A DNA stretch of 64,000 nucleotides, from contig CM069435.1 in NCBI GenBank assembly GCA_035610365.1, positions 69,127,389 through 69,191,388 on the forward strand, given 5' to 3'. Within the stretch, counting starts at the first letter, position 1; every line of letters starts with the position of its first letter. Below are positions 20,981-32,556 of the stretch, in pieces. The stretch comes from Aquatica leii. Lineage: Eukaryota > Arthropoda > Insecta > Coleoptera > Lampyridae. The notes beneath the pieces were generated by a model, which was not told where the DNA came from, made no database searches, and saw only the letters and a list, made by a program, of their open reading frames with translations. The translations under genes and the position numbers were made by a program.

Positions 20981-21185
20981 ATATGTCACTTGAAATGCTC
21001 CATGGTGAAAAAACATTCGGGCTAAACACATGAATTTGTTCACCAGGCCACATACATTTATTCCCCAAAAGAATTGTATTCTAGCGTGAATCAAGCCTGA
21101 GCTACACTGCTTAGAACGAAAACCTACGTGCGTGATTCACACGGCGTGATAAGTAAAACCACTGTGCATCGTGGACGCTGCACAT

Positions 21186-21202
21186 GGCAGTCAACGTGTT
21201 AA
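21186..21202. repeat. piggyBac right terminal inverted repeat and TTAA
   Basis: GGCAGTCAACGTG then TTAA, the exact complement of the left end at 9743-9759. Confidence 0.9.
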
Positions 21203-22254
21203 GACGATTACAGCTTAAATGTTCTTTAATATAAATAATTACGTGTATACTCGTTTTTCCAATGTATGTACTACTACAAGAGCAAGGAATGCTATAAACG
21301 CCGCCAAACTAAAAAGGAATAACGCCTTTTACGCGGATTTATTGTTGTGGATGCTGTGTTTAGAAAATGTTTTTCCCATTCGATTTGTAGTACCTTTGAC
21401 ATAAGGTAGATAAACGATAGACAACGGTTAATACTTTGTTTCTGATGTGACTCTTATAAATGTTTGCGACTAACATTTTGATTAGATAATTTAAGTTTTT
21501 TGTAAATTTTAGTTGACTTAGATAAACAGTTTGTACGTTAGAAATTTTACTACTGATAATTTTTGAGAAAAGTGATGGCGAGACCATCTATTTAATATAT
21601 ATGTATATGTATAAGTAAGTTTTCGATAAATTAATCTTAAAATTAAACCATTTTTATTTCAAAAATGGAGAAGTTTTCTTCTATTTCTATAATAAAACGA
21701 CTATTTTAATAAATTTGGTTTAAATGACATAAAGCCTCGTTGAGCGTGGAAAGACTATGTTGTCAAATAACAAAAGTGTTACATAGGTTTCTGTGCCAGC
21801 ACTTGGGTTTTAAATAAAATGTGGATAACGCTATTTTCTCAAAATTTTCCATAAATATTTTAGCAACAACCGGTAAAAGCATAGAACTAATTGCAGTTTC
21901 TAATGTTTGTGAGTATAATTTTTCTTGAAAAGTAAAATATGTAGACGTCAAACATTTTTCGATAATAGATACTAGGTCGCCTGAAATATTATTGTCGCTG
22001 AATAAAGACCTAATAATTTTAATTAAATTAGATACAAGCATGTTAGTAAACAAAGTGTCAACATCAATGCTAACTAGAATATAAGCACGTTGCAGACAAA
22101 AATTAAGCAACTTCTAAACAAAATTTCTAAAATTGAGTAGCTAACTGTTTTAATAAACTTGCAAGATACTTAGAAACTAGATAAATTTATAGCGCTTACA
22201 ATAGATGGAAGAAGAATATTAGACCCAATTAAATAATTAAAATAAATTTTATTA
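21203..22254 (-). pseudogene. PLE reverse transcriptase and first half of GIY-YIG endonuclease
   Basis: Minus-strand continuation of the PLE whose 3' end is at 9480-9742. The part at 22110-21763 is reverse transcriptase: VSIDVDTLFTN, LTSTYFTFQEKLYSQTLETAISS, then VVAKIFMENFEKIAL and a CNTFVI that replaces the usual YVDD-T region, so the catalytic box is lost. The part at about 21760-21600 carries the linker with EIEEN. The part at 21590-21203 contains the start of the GIY-YIG domain (GVYSIPCSCSSTYIGKT, then IKEHLSCNR) up to the piggyBac TTAA. Several stops and frame changes make it a pseudogene. The domain resumes at 9742, so the piggyBac insertion came after this PLE. Confidence 0.8.
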
Positions 22255-22385
22255 GGTAATCGGTAAAATGTTTGAAAACCGGTTCAATCGATTGGAGGCC
22301 AGTTTATAAAAGTAAGATTTTACGGCGCAATCATACAATTTATTGTAGGTTCTGAAAATGTCCACTGCGACGTGTAAATGGAAAA
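22255..22385 (+). repeat. Inverted PLE terminus at the 5' side of the split PLE
   Basis: Matches, in inverted orientation, the 3' terminus at 9480-9600: shared words include TATAAAAG, TTTACGGCGCAATCA and TCTGAAAATGTC. It faces outward, giving this PLE the same inverted-end layout as the one at 30.2-32.65 kb. A third solitary copy is at 35585-35720. Confidence 0.75.
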
Positions 22386-25300
22386 TTCTAATACAAATTT
22401 ATATCAGCCTTTTATAAAAATTAGTTTACTTGTTTTTTATTTTTTAATACGTTTTCGTAAATTTCTTAGCATTAATGTTTTTTTTTGTTACGTGCAAAAG
22501 CTGGAAAAATAACATTTTTCTGAAATAAAGTAACATAAACAAAGTTTTGCCGGTGCTCAGTGAAGGTTATAATCAAAATTCCGCGACCGTTTAAAAAACT
22601 CAAAAGAAAACAAAATCAAAAGTCAAAATCAAAGTGCGCCAGAAAGGAGTAAAACATAATGCACTTCTGGCTCTTGCCAATCACAAGCCTGCTCCTAAAG
22701 AATACACTCTAAATGGACTTACCTTAGTAGAATGTACCTCGCTAAATACTGTAATTAGCAAAAAATTCACATAACGCGAAGGCCGACGGAATTAAATGCT
22801 TGTTTACATTTAACTATTTAACATTTATTTAATCAAGCAACACTCAAAAACAAAAAAAACTATTTAAATTAGCGCAAAGTAAAAAAAATAATTTAAAAAA
22901 ATGTAAGTTAAACAAGAAAGTTAAAATTAAAGTAAACGGAATAATTGTATTAAAACAAACAAAATTTAAAGAATTGAAACAAATAAAAATAAAAAAACAA
23001 TAGAAATCTTAATTAACTAATGCACGGCCGTGTCGCACTAAAATAGAAATTAGTTAAATACAAAATAAAATAAATTCATTTATTTTAAAACAAGGATAAT
23101 AACCTTAATTAAAAATTGTGATATAAGTAAATTTTCCGGTTAACGTCAAACATAATTTTTTAATAAAACGAAATTTTGTTACATATATTTATTTCTTTAT
23201 TTATGTTTTCAGCGGATACTTCAACTTCCTTAGAGTTGATTTCACCATACACTACAATTACATTTTGATGATGTTTAATGCTTGGTAAAAATCTCTTCTT
23301 AACCCAAAATTACTTATACATAAAACCTCACTTCGCTACCACCTCCCCACGACACAAAAGTATAGATTGAAAACAGCCTTTCATACTGTAAAAAATGTCA
23401 AATCAACAAAATATTTTATTTTATTACCGTCATAAAGATTACCTGTTGAAACCTGAATCATAACAACTGTCTAATAAATTATGAAAAATAACTTCATTCC
23501 AAATGTAATTTAATAAAACACAAAAAAAGTGTGAATGTACTCCGACTGTACTTAATACAATGAACGATTAAGCAAACTGAAAATAAAACTGCTAAAATAT
23601 ATTTAATTACATTTACATCTCGAAAAAGAAACATCAATTACAACTGGAATTTGACAGGACAAAGAAAAGGCCAAATCAACGTAAATGCAGAATACTGATG
23701 ATTAAACAGCGTAATAATTTTGAAATAATTGAATACAAAATTTTATCAACAACTCTGATTGACAAAGTTGAATCTAAAAACGTAAAATAACTTCCTTAAG
23801 TCAATAAAACAATTCCAAAATACATGAAACGAATAACTGAAATACTTGGTCTTACACGAAAGAAATTGCACAAACTCAAACTTTAATCTAAAGAATAGCT
23901 TACAATAATAATAATGTAGAATAATTGTTTTAGATTTATTTTCAATACAAGCAAGAAGAACGTTTTCATTCACGGTTATTACTTTTTTCTGCAAGCACCA
24001 ATGTTTACAGTATTAGTATTTTTGTATTGCGTTTTTGGTTTTTTTTTTTTTAATTCTGCAATGCCAGAATTAGCAACCTCTAAAAGATCAAAAAGTATAT
24101 CTTTAATTCCCAACATTATTCTTGTAAAAACATATCACACACTAACCAAAAATATATGACAATTGTATTTGTCAAATTTGGTTTTTGAAAGAAAAACCAC
24201 CTGTGTTTTAAAACAAAATTTTTTTTGTATTGTTTTTTTTTGACGTACTTCCTCTATTATGTGAGCTTGAGAGAACCACATATTTCAATATTTCATTCCA
24301 ACAAAGTAACAGATCAAACAACCTCTATGACAACCAGGTATGATTTGAATACAATAAGATGCAATTGAAGCAAATTTGAGTTATTTATATTGACACTTAT
24401 ACAAAATTATTATTTTATTACATTGTATTATGTATTATATTATGGTATTGTTTGTTCAATTATTAAAATTAAAAAATGATTATTATTAATATTTTTTGTA
24501 ATTTTTTTTAATTACAGTTTAATTATAAATCACCTACGTCAAAACTAAGGCGTAGCATTTTTATTTGGCAATATTAACATCTGCAGGTATATAATTATGT
24601 TGAACCAGTGATAGAATATTCATATTCAAAAATGTATGTAAATTACTTAAGACGCAAGTGTTTTAGAATAAAGTGACAATGTTTACGTGCTGTTATTAAA
24701 ATCAAATCAAAAGTAATTACGTTTAGTAATGATCGTGGAAAAAATATTGTATGTTTTATCAAGCACCTAATTGAAATTTCGGGCACTAGATACATAAATT
24801 GTCTGAAGATTTCAAAATATAGTAAATATATATTGACACAATTTATTTAAAAACAAATAAAAAGTATACTATACAAAATTTAATGTTTAAGAAAAAACGT
24901 ATTAAATTTTATTAGAACATGACGTGTGAAATTACCATAGTTTTGTTGCTAAGATAAAAGTTTTTTCTGTTTCAGCAAAACAATAAAACAAATAAAACTG
25001 ATTTAATTTTGTATGTAGATAATAATTAACTAAAATATAACAGTATTGTATTTCTTACTGTTTATAGAAAATTATTTTAATTTTCAACATTAATATTTTT
25101 ATGAAAACAATTTCCATTTTGGTTAGCACTATTATATTAGGTTTTATTGAATATCTAAAAAAACATTCTTAGTTATCTTTGGCAACTAATAAATTTTTTA
25201 ATTTGAAATTTGGTTTAATATTGGTCAAAAAAATTAAAAAAGTTTTTAAATAAATTAAAAAACTACCTACAAAAGATTTAATTAAAAAAGTTTTTTTTTT

Positions 25301-28300
25301 ATGTAGTTTTATTTGTAAGCTGGTTAATATCCAGTATCTAGAACAAAAATTTAATTTAACCTATTTTTTAGTTTAAGATAAGATTAAATTAATATCTAAA
25401 AATTAGGCATAAATAACATTTTAAAGCTTTCTTAATTAATTAATTGTGCAAATATTGATTACCGGGGTAAGTGTCCAACTATCAAGTACGAACTACCATC
25501 GTGTTTAACAGTCGGATTAATTTGGTTTAAGTCTCTAGTAAGCTAACTGAGCGTTTTGGTCAATTAAATTTAAAGATTATATGAAGTTATGCCTACTGAC
25601 AATAAATCATAATATGGGTTTTTTTTAATTGTATTCTTTTAATGTGCGTTTTTTAAAAATATTGTTTTAAATTACATAATAATTGGAAAACACCTTCAAA
25701 AGTTTAAAGGACGCTACCTGGTAACGTTCTCTCTCCAGATGTGTTAGTCGAGATTCATACATAGTTTGACATTTTTCTGACATCAAAAGTTGTTACGCTT
25801 ATTTTGTTGCTTTTACATTTATTAATGTTTTGCTGCGTATTCAATTGTACTCGGAGATCATCACAATATTACGCAAATCAAAGCCAATCAATAAAAGCAA
25901 TCTTAATCCAGAAACAGCAGAGACTTACAAGAAAAGTTATAGTGCGTTTCGAAAGAAAATAAAGCTTTGTGACCCTTCGATTAGTTTCAAAGACATGTTT
26001 TTATACTTTATTCAAATATTTTATGTACTTTTACAGCTTGTGCAATATTAAATTTGTGCCAACAGATACAAAAGAACTAAATTTCAAAATTTTATTATGC
26101 GACCAACCTTTTTCTGTAGTAGGGCCCGTTGGTAACGACCACATCACCACGACTAATTACGATGTCGTTGAGTAAACGTAGTTGAAAAACTATAATAAAG
26201 ATAAATATAAACTAAGCACCACTCCTACTAATAAATATTCTGGACTTAGAGATACTAAGGGTACGTCTGAACTCACTAGCGATGCGAATAGGATAAAGTA
26301 AAGAAGCGGAACAGTGTCACAAGAGTATAAATTTCTATCCAACGATAAAATGTACTACTACTAAATTTATTCTAACAATAATAAAAATTTTAGAAGTTTA
26401 ATAGCAAATAGAATAATTAATAAACCGACACTATTTATGATTTCGATTGAATATAACAATAAAGATTTAAAAATTTGATAATAAATAGTAAATAACCAAC
26501 ACACCCAGTAAACACAAAATTGATAATGTTTAGTAACAGTTTCAAAACAAAAAAATTATGATTCGCTCTTGTTTCAAACATAAAAGAAACTTAACTGCAA
26601 TAAAATAGCTATAAGTCCATCGCTGTTTCACTTATTTGAATCAGTATAGTTTCGGTATTTTAAATTCAAATCTGTTGCAAACTAAATGTTGCATTCGGTT
26701 TACGTTTGAAAAGCTTCGTTCTTGAACTGATACTAAATGATCGATACATGTATGATTTTTTTGTTTCAATAATCAACTAAAACAATTCTTTCAATAATAT
26801 AATAATACATTTTCGAATGCACGTTTAAAATTTTATTGCACAATAAATATTTTTAAATACATTATCACATTGAGTTTTTTACATATTGCAAATTTCTTTG
26901 ATGTCTTTTCACGGAAGCCTCGAAAACTGCATCAGTTACCGTTAGGTAGCAACTTTTAACCGCATCTGTAACATAGAAATAAATATTTTATTTATATACA
27001 TACATAATCATAGAGTTACACAAAATTAATTACATTTTTTAAATAAAAAACAACACAAACTTAATATAAATATCACTTTAGCAATTATAAGAAAGTTATA
27101 AAAACACTGTGAATACCTTTAGCTGTACATAATCGTATAGAAAACTTGAAGAATTGAACTGTAATTATAAATCCTAAAGTATCATCAGATTTACGCAATA
27201 ATCTACCTTAACGCAACCATGTGTGTTAATTTACATTTTTTTATACAAATTAAAACATGATACATAAAGAACAGAAATGATAATAATATTGATTCAATTT
27301 ATGGATTATAATAAAATGTTTCGACTTACCGTTTATTGTTCCATTTCGTAATTGTACACACAGCATCACTTATCAAACTGCAACCGAACAAGTGAAAAAA
27401 TATTAATTTGCAGCGCAAGCGTTGACGACAGTAATCAAAAGTATAGCAACGACTAATGCTGACTAATTACAAAGTATTCGTTTTTCCTAGAACGATTCTA
27501 CTGTTTTAAAAATAATTCAATCTTATCTAATTGATCTTCAAGCAATTCTAGTTATTCAAAAAATATTTGGATTTAACAAATCAGTTTTTAACCGGTTGCT
27601 GATTATGGGAAAAAAATTGCAAGTACTGAAACGGTTCAAAACTGATTGTGAAAAATCGGAACTCTTTCAATTTATTCACTGTCAGTTACATGTAAATGAT
27701 ATAAAAATGGAACTAACACGAAACAACGTATTGAAACAATTGTTTTAATGGTGTGACTGTAACAGTTTCAATCCGTGTTTACTGGGCAATAACTTTAAAC
27801 TTTAAGTAATAGCATCGCCTAAGAAAGAGTATCAAAAACTTACCCTAATAAAACACCTTGATAGTGATTAGTAAAACGTTCACTTCTTGTTTGTTTACAG
27901 ACAAAATAGGCGTGGTATTAAGCTTACATATACGACGTTGTGTTCCTAAATTTGGCTAAACGATTGAAAAACTTAAATAGTGTTTACGCAGCGTACACAC
28001 GACAGCTACATTACATAAGGCTAACAACGTTTTATTTACGCGCAAAAATAAAAAGGATTTAGTATGATCTTTGATTAAATTCTTAATAGTTACAAATTAG
28101 AACAATTCATACATTGAATTCAAATTTAAAATGCTAAATATAGAGTTATAAATACAAATAAAAAAATTCACAACACAATACTTTAATATAAGTTTGACTA
28201 AGGCTCAAATTAGTAATCGACATACACAAGATAAATTAGGATCCACATGTGCAAACCATTGAGTTTAATAGTATTTCTTCTTCTGTTATTGATCATTATT

Positions 28301-28419
28301 CCCATGTATGAAAAAAAAAATTAGGATTCTCTCAGATTAATAATTATTGAGAGAAAGCCGTTTTAAAGCATTATTAGACTTGCTAAATAAACATTAACCG
28401 TAAACTACTTGCATACACC
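22386..28419. other. 6-kb interval with no recognised feature
   Basis: AT-rich with many A and T runs. Open frames at 23746-23994, 25830-26051 and 25969-26175 are short and carry no motif I recognise. No inverted terminal repeats, LTR ends or RNA genes were found by reading. Confidence 0.5.
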
Positions 28420-28975
28420 AATTTAATTTATCAATTTGCTTACTCACGCCAAAATACTGCCACAATTGCTGTGTATCTTATACATAAACGATTTGCCAAA
28501 AACAGTACGTCATGTGCATTAAATTTTTTGGTGATGATACGCTGCTGTATTTTTGAGGATTTGATATAAATTACGTAATGAATATCGTAACTAAAGCTTT
28601 AGAAATAGTGTCAAAGTTGTTAAAAACTAACAAAATAGGTATGCTAGGATTGAAGAAATCAGTAGTAAATTAAATATGTTATCTGTTAAAGAGAGTGTTT
28701 ATTTTGATTGTAGGCCATTTATATTTAAACTCAAGAATAATTTGTTACCCCAGTATCTATCGGATTTTACTTTAAAGCGCAAAGATGTACATAGTTACCA
28801 TACTAGAGAAATGATTTTTATATTAGCTTTACGTGTAGTACTAGTAATATGATTTTTATTTTTGAAAAAGCTTGATGTAATATAATAAGTTAAGCTGTAA
28901 TATCCATAGTGTTAAGTCAATAAATGAATTTAAAACTGTACTCTTCAATAACATAATTAAAGATTGTTACAAGCT
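28420..28975 (+). pseudogene. Non-LTR retrotransposon reverse transcriptase remnant
   Basis: Broken frames give ILYINDLPKTVRHVH, then FGDDTLLYF (the A of the usual FADD box is G), then a C-terminal region with FIFKLKNNLLPQYLSDFTLK and SVKSINEFKTVLFNN, which resembles the tail of jockey/CR1-type polymerases. Stops and frame changes are frequent and the 5' part is absent, as in a 5'-truncated insertion. The end coincides with the start of the repeat at 28967. Confidence 0.75.
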
Positions 28976-30023
28976 TCTAGTAATTTACGAACCCTGGACG
29001 GCCAACTTGCTGTAGGATTGAAACAATACCTATCGGAGAAAGGGGAAGTTCAAGTGATTTTATTTTAATGGGCGCTAGATCTCTTTTTGTAGATATAGCT
29101 CCTGCTAGATCAGCACAGATTGTTAAGGTTCGTAAAGCTGGAGGAAATGAAGAAAGAAACGAAATCATTAACCACAATTGTACTTTAATTACTTTAGAAG
29201 GATGACTTAGAGATTACAATTAAAATCAACAATAATCAGGGATAATTTGATAGTATCACAGTAGGTAAATTTAGTTTGAGTCGAAGTATACGTAGGTACT
29301 AAAACATCAGAAATATCGGCAACTTACAAGACACAAAGAAATAGTTAAATTTAAAAATTGACTTACCAAAATTCAGGTGTACTTTCAGAAAACGTTTTTC
29401 TACTGACTTTTTGTAATAAACTACCTTAAAATAATCGTGTCTACCTAGTGACTCACAAACTCTACAACAGGTAAAAAGAAACATTTATAAAAAGTAAGAA
29501 AACCGAAACGTATCGTATGCTGTTACACATGCTTTTTCGTTCAAGGTGGTATTAGTTATCAATTGCCTCCGAATGAAATTATCAATTATATCTCACACAT
29601 ATGCACTTTCGTACAAGGTAATATTATTTATCAATTGCCTCTAAATAGAAATATCAATTGTATCTGCCCTGGTATCGCAGAGTTCGTAGGTCCAATGCTT
29701 CTTATTAAAAAATTTTTATCGTAGATTTTAAGTTTAGAGTTGTTAGGTAAGTAGGAAATAACTTTTAATCCCAAAAAAAATAAAAGACACCCTGCGTTGA
29801 CTAAATTAATTAATTATAGATATTTTCATTATACATCGTGTCACAACACGTAGATGTATTAAAAAATTAATTTTAATTATTGCAGACATAGGTTATGTAG
29901 TGAACGATATCATCGTAAGAATGACGGCTTTCGTTTATTTCACCAATAGAGACCAACGATGCCCGATAGATGGCGTCGAGAAATAGAAAAGTAGCTTTAA
30001 TTTAAACAAGAATATACAGGGTA
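28967..30023 (+). repeat. 1.06-kb interspersed repeat, copy 1
   Basis: A diverged copy lies in inverted orientation at 53555-54712. Both start TACAAGCTTCTAGTA and end in TATACAGGGTA. Near the start both copies hold a reading frame that stays similar at protein level (RIETIPIGE, SSSDFIL, GARS, IAPARS, IVKVRKAGGNEE), which I do not recognise. At 29536-29593 and 29607-29665 there is an internal tandem pair (TATCAATTGCCTC core in each). No terminal inverted repeat is evident. Confidence 0.7.
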
Positions 30024-30197
30024 GTGCATTTTCACATTTATGCACTTAACAAGATAGAAATTAATTAGTATATTGTATATTACAAGAATAATAAAATATA
30101 TTTGTAATATATTGTTAAATTAATAGTAGACTACTTAGCTTATTAGATAAATGTTTTCACAAATTAATTGTTAAAAGCGTAAAGGCAATAACCAACA

Positions 30198-30212
30198 ATA
30201 AAAATTAAATAA
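30198..30212. repeat. Left putative 15-bp target duplication of the PLE
   Basis: AATAAAAATTAAATA here recurs exactly at 32654-32668, flanking the whole PLE structure. The sequence is low in complexity, so chance cannot be excluded. Confidence 0.5.
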
Positions 30213-30992
30213 TTCAATCTTCTTCGTTTAGGAGGGGCATATAAAACCACTTTAATTTGTTTTTGTGGCAACGTTTTGTGCTGAAGGTTAGCACTTCATC
30301 AAGCCAACTGTAATTTATTAAACTCGTAAGTCAACACATAGTAACAACAAAATGAAATTAACAGATAATTTTTAACACACAAAACTTACAGAATAAAATC
30401 AAGCGGATCAATCCACCGACCAAGGACACTGGCAACTTTACGAGCTAGTGATTAATAATAAATACAACATTAAACATACAATGGTCAATATTTAAAATTT
30501 TAATATAACGTAGGACATACACGTTCAACAAACAATTGACAAATGTTGTGTAATCAAAAATTTATGAATGTCAAGAGAAAGATAAGAATAAAAAGATAAA
30601 CAAAACTGAATAACGATAGATCCAACCTATATAGTTATCTCACAATTTTGGATATTAAATTATTATAAACGCTGCTTAAATTGTTGGTATCGTTGTTAAA
30701 ATTAATATTATTATTATATACGTATATTGATGTATAGCATTTTGGAAACTAAACGCTTTTTCAAGTTGTTTTCTACATCTAGAATTGTGGGATTGAAAAA
30801 ATTGAAATTGTGTCTCGTGTCTATATGATGTACGGCCAAAGCTGTATCGAGTTTTTTTGTGCTACAATCATATTTATGGTTGGCCATCCAATTTTTTAAC
30901 TTCTGTTTAGTTTGACCAATATAACACGCATTGCATCCAGTACAGTCAAGCTTATACACTACGTCGTGTTTTCCAATAAGACCAATTATCAC
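30213..30992 (-). pseudogene. Inverted 3' copy of the PLE: GIY-YIG domain and terminus
   Basis: The minus-strand frame 30992-30714 encodes KHDVVYKLDCTGCNACYIGQTK, then HKYDCSTKK and AVHHIDT, then VENNLKKRLVSKMLYI, nearly the same as the endonuclease of the plus-strand PLE beside it. The catalytic Arg of the GIY-YIG fold is Trp here (KLKNWMANH against KLKNRMVNH). The 3' untranslated part runs outward to 30213 and matches 32370-32620 inverted. The hammerhead-like motif at 30271-30303 is mutated (CTTGATGA and CAAAAC). Such an inverted partial copy at the 5' side is a known PLE feature. Confidence 0.85.
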
Positions 30993-32386
30993 ATGTATAG
31001 GAGCGCTTACCTATCAATTATCTAAATACATTTCAAATTTAATACAAAATAGTTTATACATTTTTATTCATAACACTAAAAACTCATATGAATTAATTGA
31101 TAGAACTAGGAATACTTTGGTACCATCTGATTATAGGATTATATCATTTGATGTTACATCTTTATTCACCAATATCACTAACACTTACAGTTAAATTACT
31201 AAATGAATATTGGGTTATGCTAAAGAGCCATACCACATTAGAATTAGTTGAAGTTGTACAAGTCATTCAATTCCTGTTTGACTCTAGTTATTTTACTTAT
31301 AATGACAAAATGTATATTCAAAAATTCGGTACTGCTATGGGAAATCCGGCGTCGCCTATATTAGCTAATCTCACAATGCATGATCTGCTAAAATATGTTA
31401 AAAACAAACTGACTTACACTCCTACATTTTTATTATGCTATGTTGATGATATCGTTGCATGTATTCCAGAAACTGAAATTAATAATACCTTAAACGTTTT
31501 TAATAGTTACAATCCACATTTAAAATGTACTTTTGAAATAGAAACACAAAGATCTTTACCATTTTTAGATGTTAGACTGATCAGGGATGTTAGTGAATGG
31601 TATACTAAGCCGATAGCCTCTAATAGAACGATCAATTACTTATCTAAACATCCACACCACCAAAAGATTAATACTATTAAGGCTATAAAAAATAAAATTA
31701 TAGGTTTAAGCAGTCCTCAAGTTCATGAAAAGAACTTTAAGATTCTAAAGAAAATACTTAAAAACAACAACTATCCTAACAGTATAATAAAAAAAATACT
31801 TCTACACAATAACACAACTAATATTATGCCACCACCAGTTAAGCCACCTAGTACTAACCTTAACACTACTCTTAACGCTAACTTTAATACTAACATCACT
31901 TACACCAAAATCATAAACGTCCCAAATCTAACACAAAGAATCATTCCGATACTAACAACACCTAACAATAAAATAACCATGTATAACACTAACACCATTT
32001 ACAACATGCTGTATAGGAGTACCAAAGATAGAACTAACACTATAGATAAACACGACGTAGTGTATAAGCTTGACTGTACTGGATGCAATACGTGTTATAT
32101 TGGTCAAACTAAACAGAAGTTAAAAAATCGGATGGTCAACCATAAATATGATTGTAGCACAAAAAAAGGCGATGCAGCTTTGGCCGTACATCATATAGAC
32201 ACGGGACACAATTTCAATTTTATCAATCCCACAATTCTAGATGTGGAAAACAACTTGAAAAGGCGTTTAGTTTCCAAAATGCTATACATCAATATATATA
32301 ATAATAATATTAATTTTAACAACGATACCAACAATTTAAGCAGCGTTTATAATAATTTGTATTTATTATTAATTACTAGCTCGTAA
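30993..32386 (+). pseudogene. PLE reverse transcriptase / GIY-YIG endonuclease, frameshifted
   Basis: Two frames. About 30993-31175 gives the fingers region (IGALTYQLSKYIS, then SFDVTSLFTNI). After a frame change near 31175-31185 the frame ending at 32386 continues with TVKLLNEYW, SSYFTYNDKMYIQKFGTAMG and the intact catalytic YVDD (residues 115-118 of the 429-codon frame that opens at 31097). Residues 240-300 are a low-complexity Asn/Thr linker. The GIY-YIG nuclease is at 317-400: VVYKLDCTGC with C327 and C330, YIGQT (334-338), R345, and the expected catalytic Glu in DVENN (E384). The thumb and palm look complete but the N-terminus is missing, so the copy is 5'-truncated. PLE enzymes cut target DNA and prime reverse transcription there. 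Confidence 0.88.
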
Positions 32387-32520
32387 AGTTGCCAATGTCC
32401 TTGGTCGGTGGATTGATCCACTTGATTTTATTCTGTAAGTTTTATGTGTTAAAAATTATCTGTTAATTTCATTTTGTTGTTACTATGTGTTGACTTACGA
32501 GTTTAATAAATTACAGTTGG

Positions 32521-32556
32521 CCTGATGAAGTGCTAACCTTTAGCACGAAACGTTGC
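32521..32556 (+). ncRNA. Hammerhead-like core at the PLE 3' end
   Basis: CTGATGA (32522-32528), one base, a perfect 6-bp stem GTGCTA/TAGCAC around a five-base loop, then GAAAC (32547-32551). This fits the conserved CUGANGA - stem II - GAAA part of hammerhead ribozymes, which have been reported in PLE terminal repeats. I could not identify a convincing stem I, stem III and cleavage triplet, so activity is not claimed. Confidence 0.5.

Larger units (their letters stand above)
9743..21202 (+). mobile_element. piggyBac-family transposon, interrupted by a gypsy element
   Basis: The element is bounded by TTAA at 9743-9746 and 21199-21202, the target-site duplication expected of piggyBac. Just inside lie perfect 13-bp terminal inverted repeats, CACGTTGACTGCC (9747-9759) and its complement (21186-21198). 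Subterminal inverted words support the pairing: GTGTGAATCAC at 9887-9897 against 21132-21142, and CTTGATTCAC at 9955-9964 against 21086-21095. It encodes one transposase (10091-11825, broken). A Ty3/gypsy element (14051-20980) sits inside it with its own TSD. Without gypsy the element is about 4.5 kb, longer than the usual ~2.5 kb, and the extra is the hairpin-flanked segment at about 12.05-13.97 kb. The host sequence around it is a PLE, whose endonuclease domain is split by this insertion. Confidence 0.9.

Noticed and set aside
25830..26175. Two overlapping short frames, one with AETYKKSYSAFRKKIKL
   Set aside because: Faintly protein-like but unsupported by any motif, start context or repeat copy.
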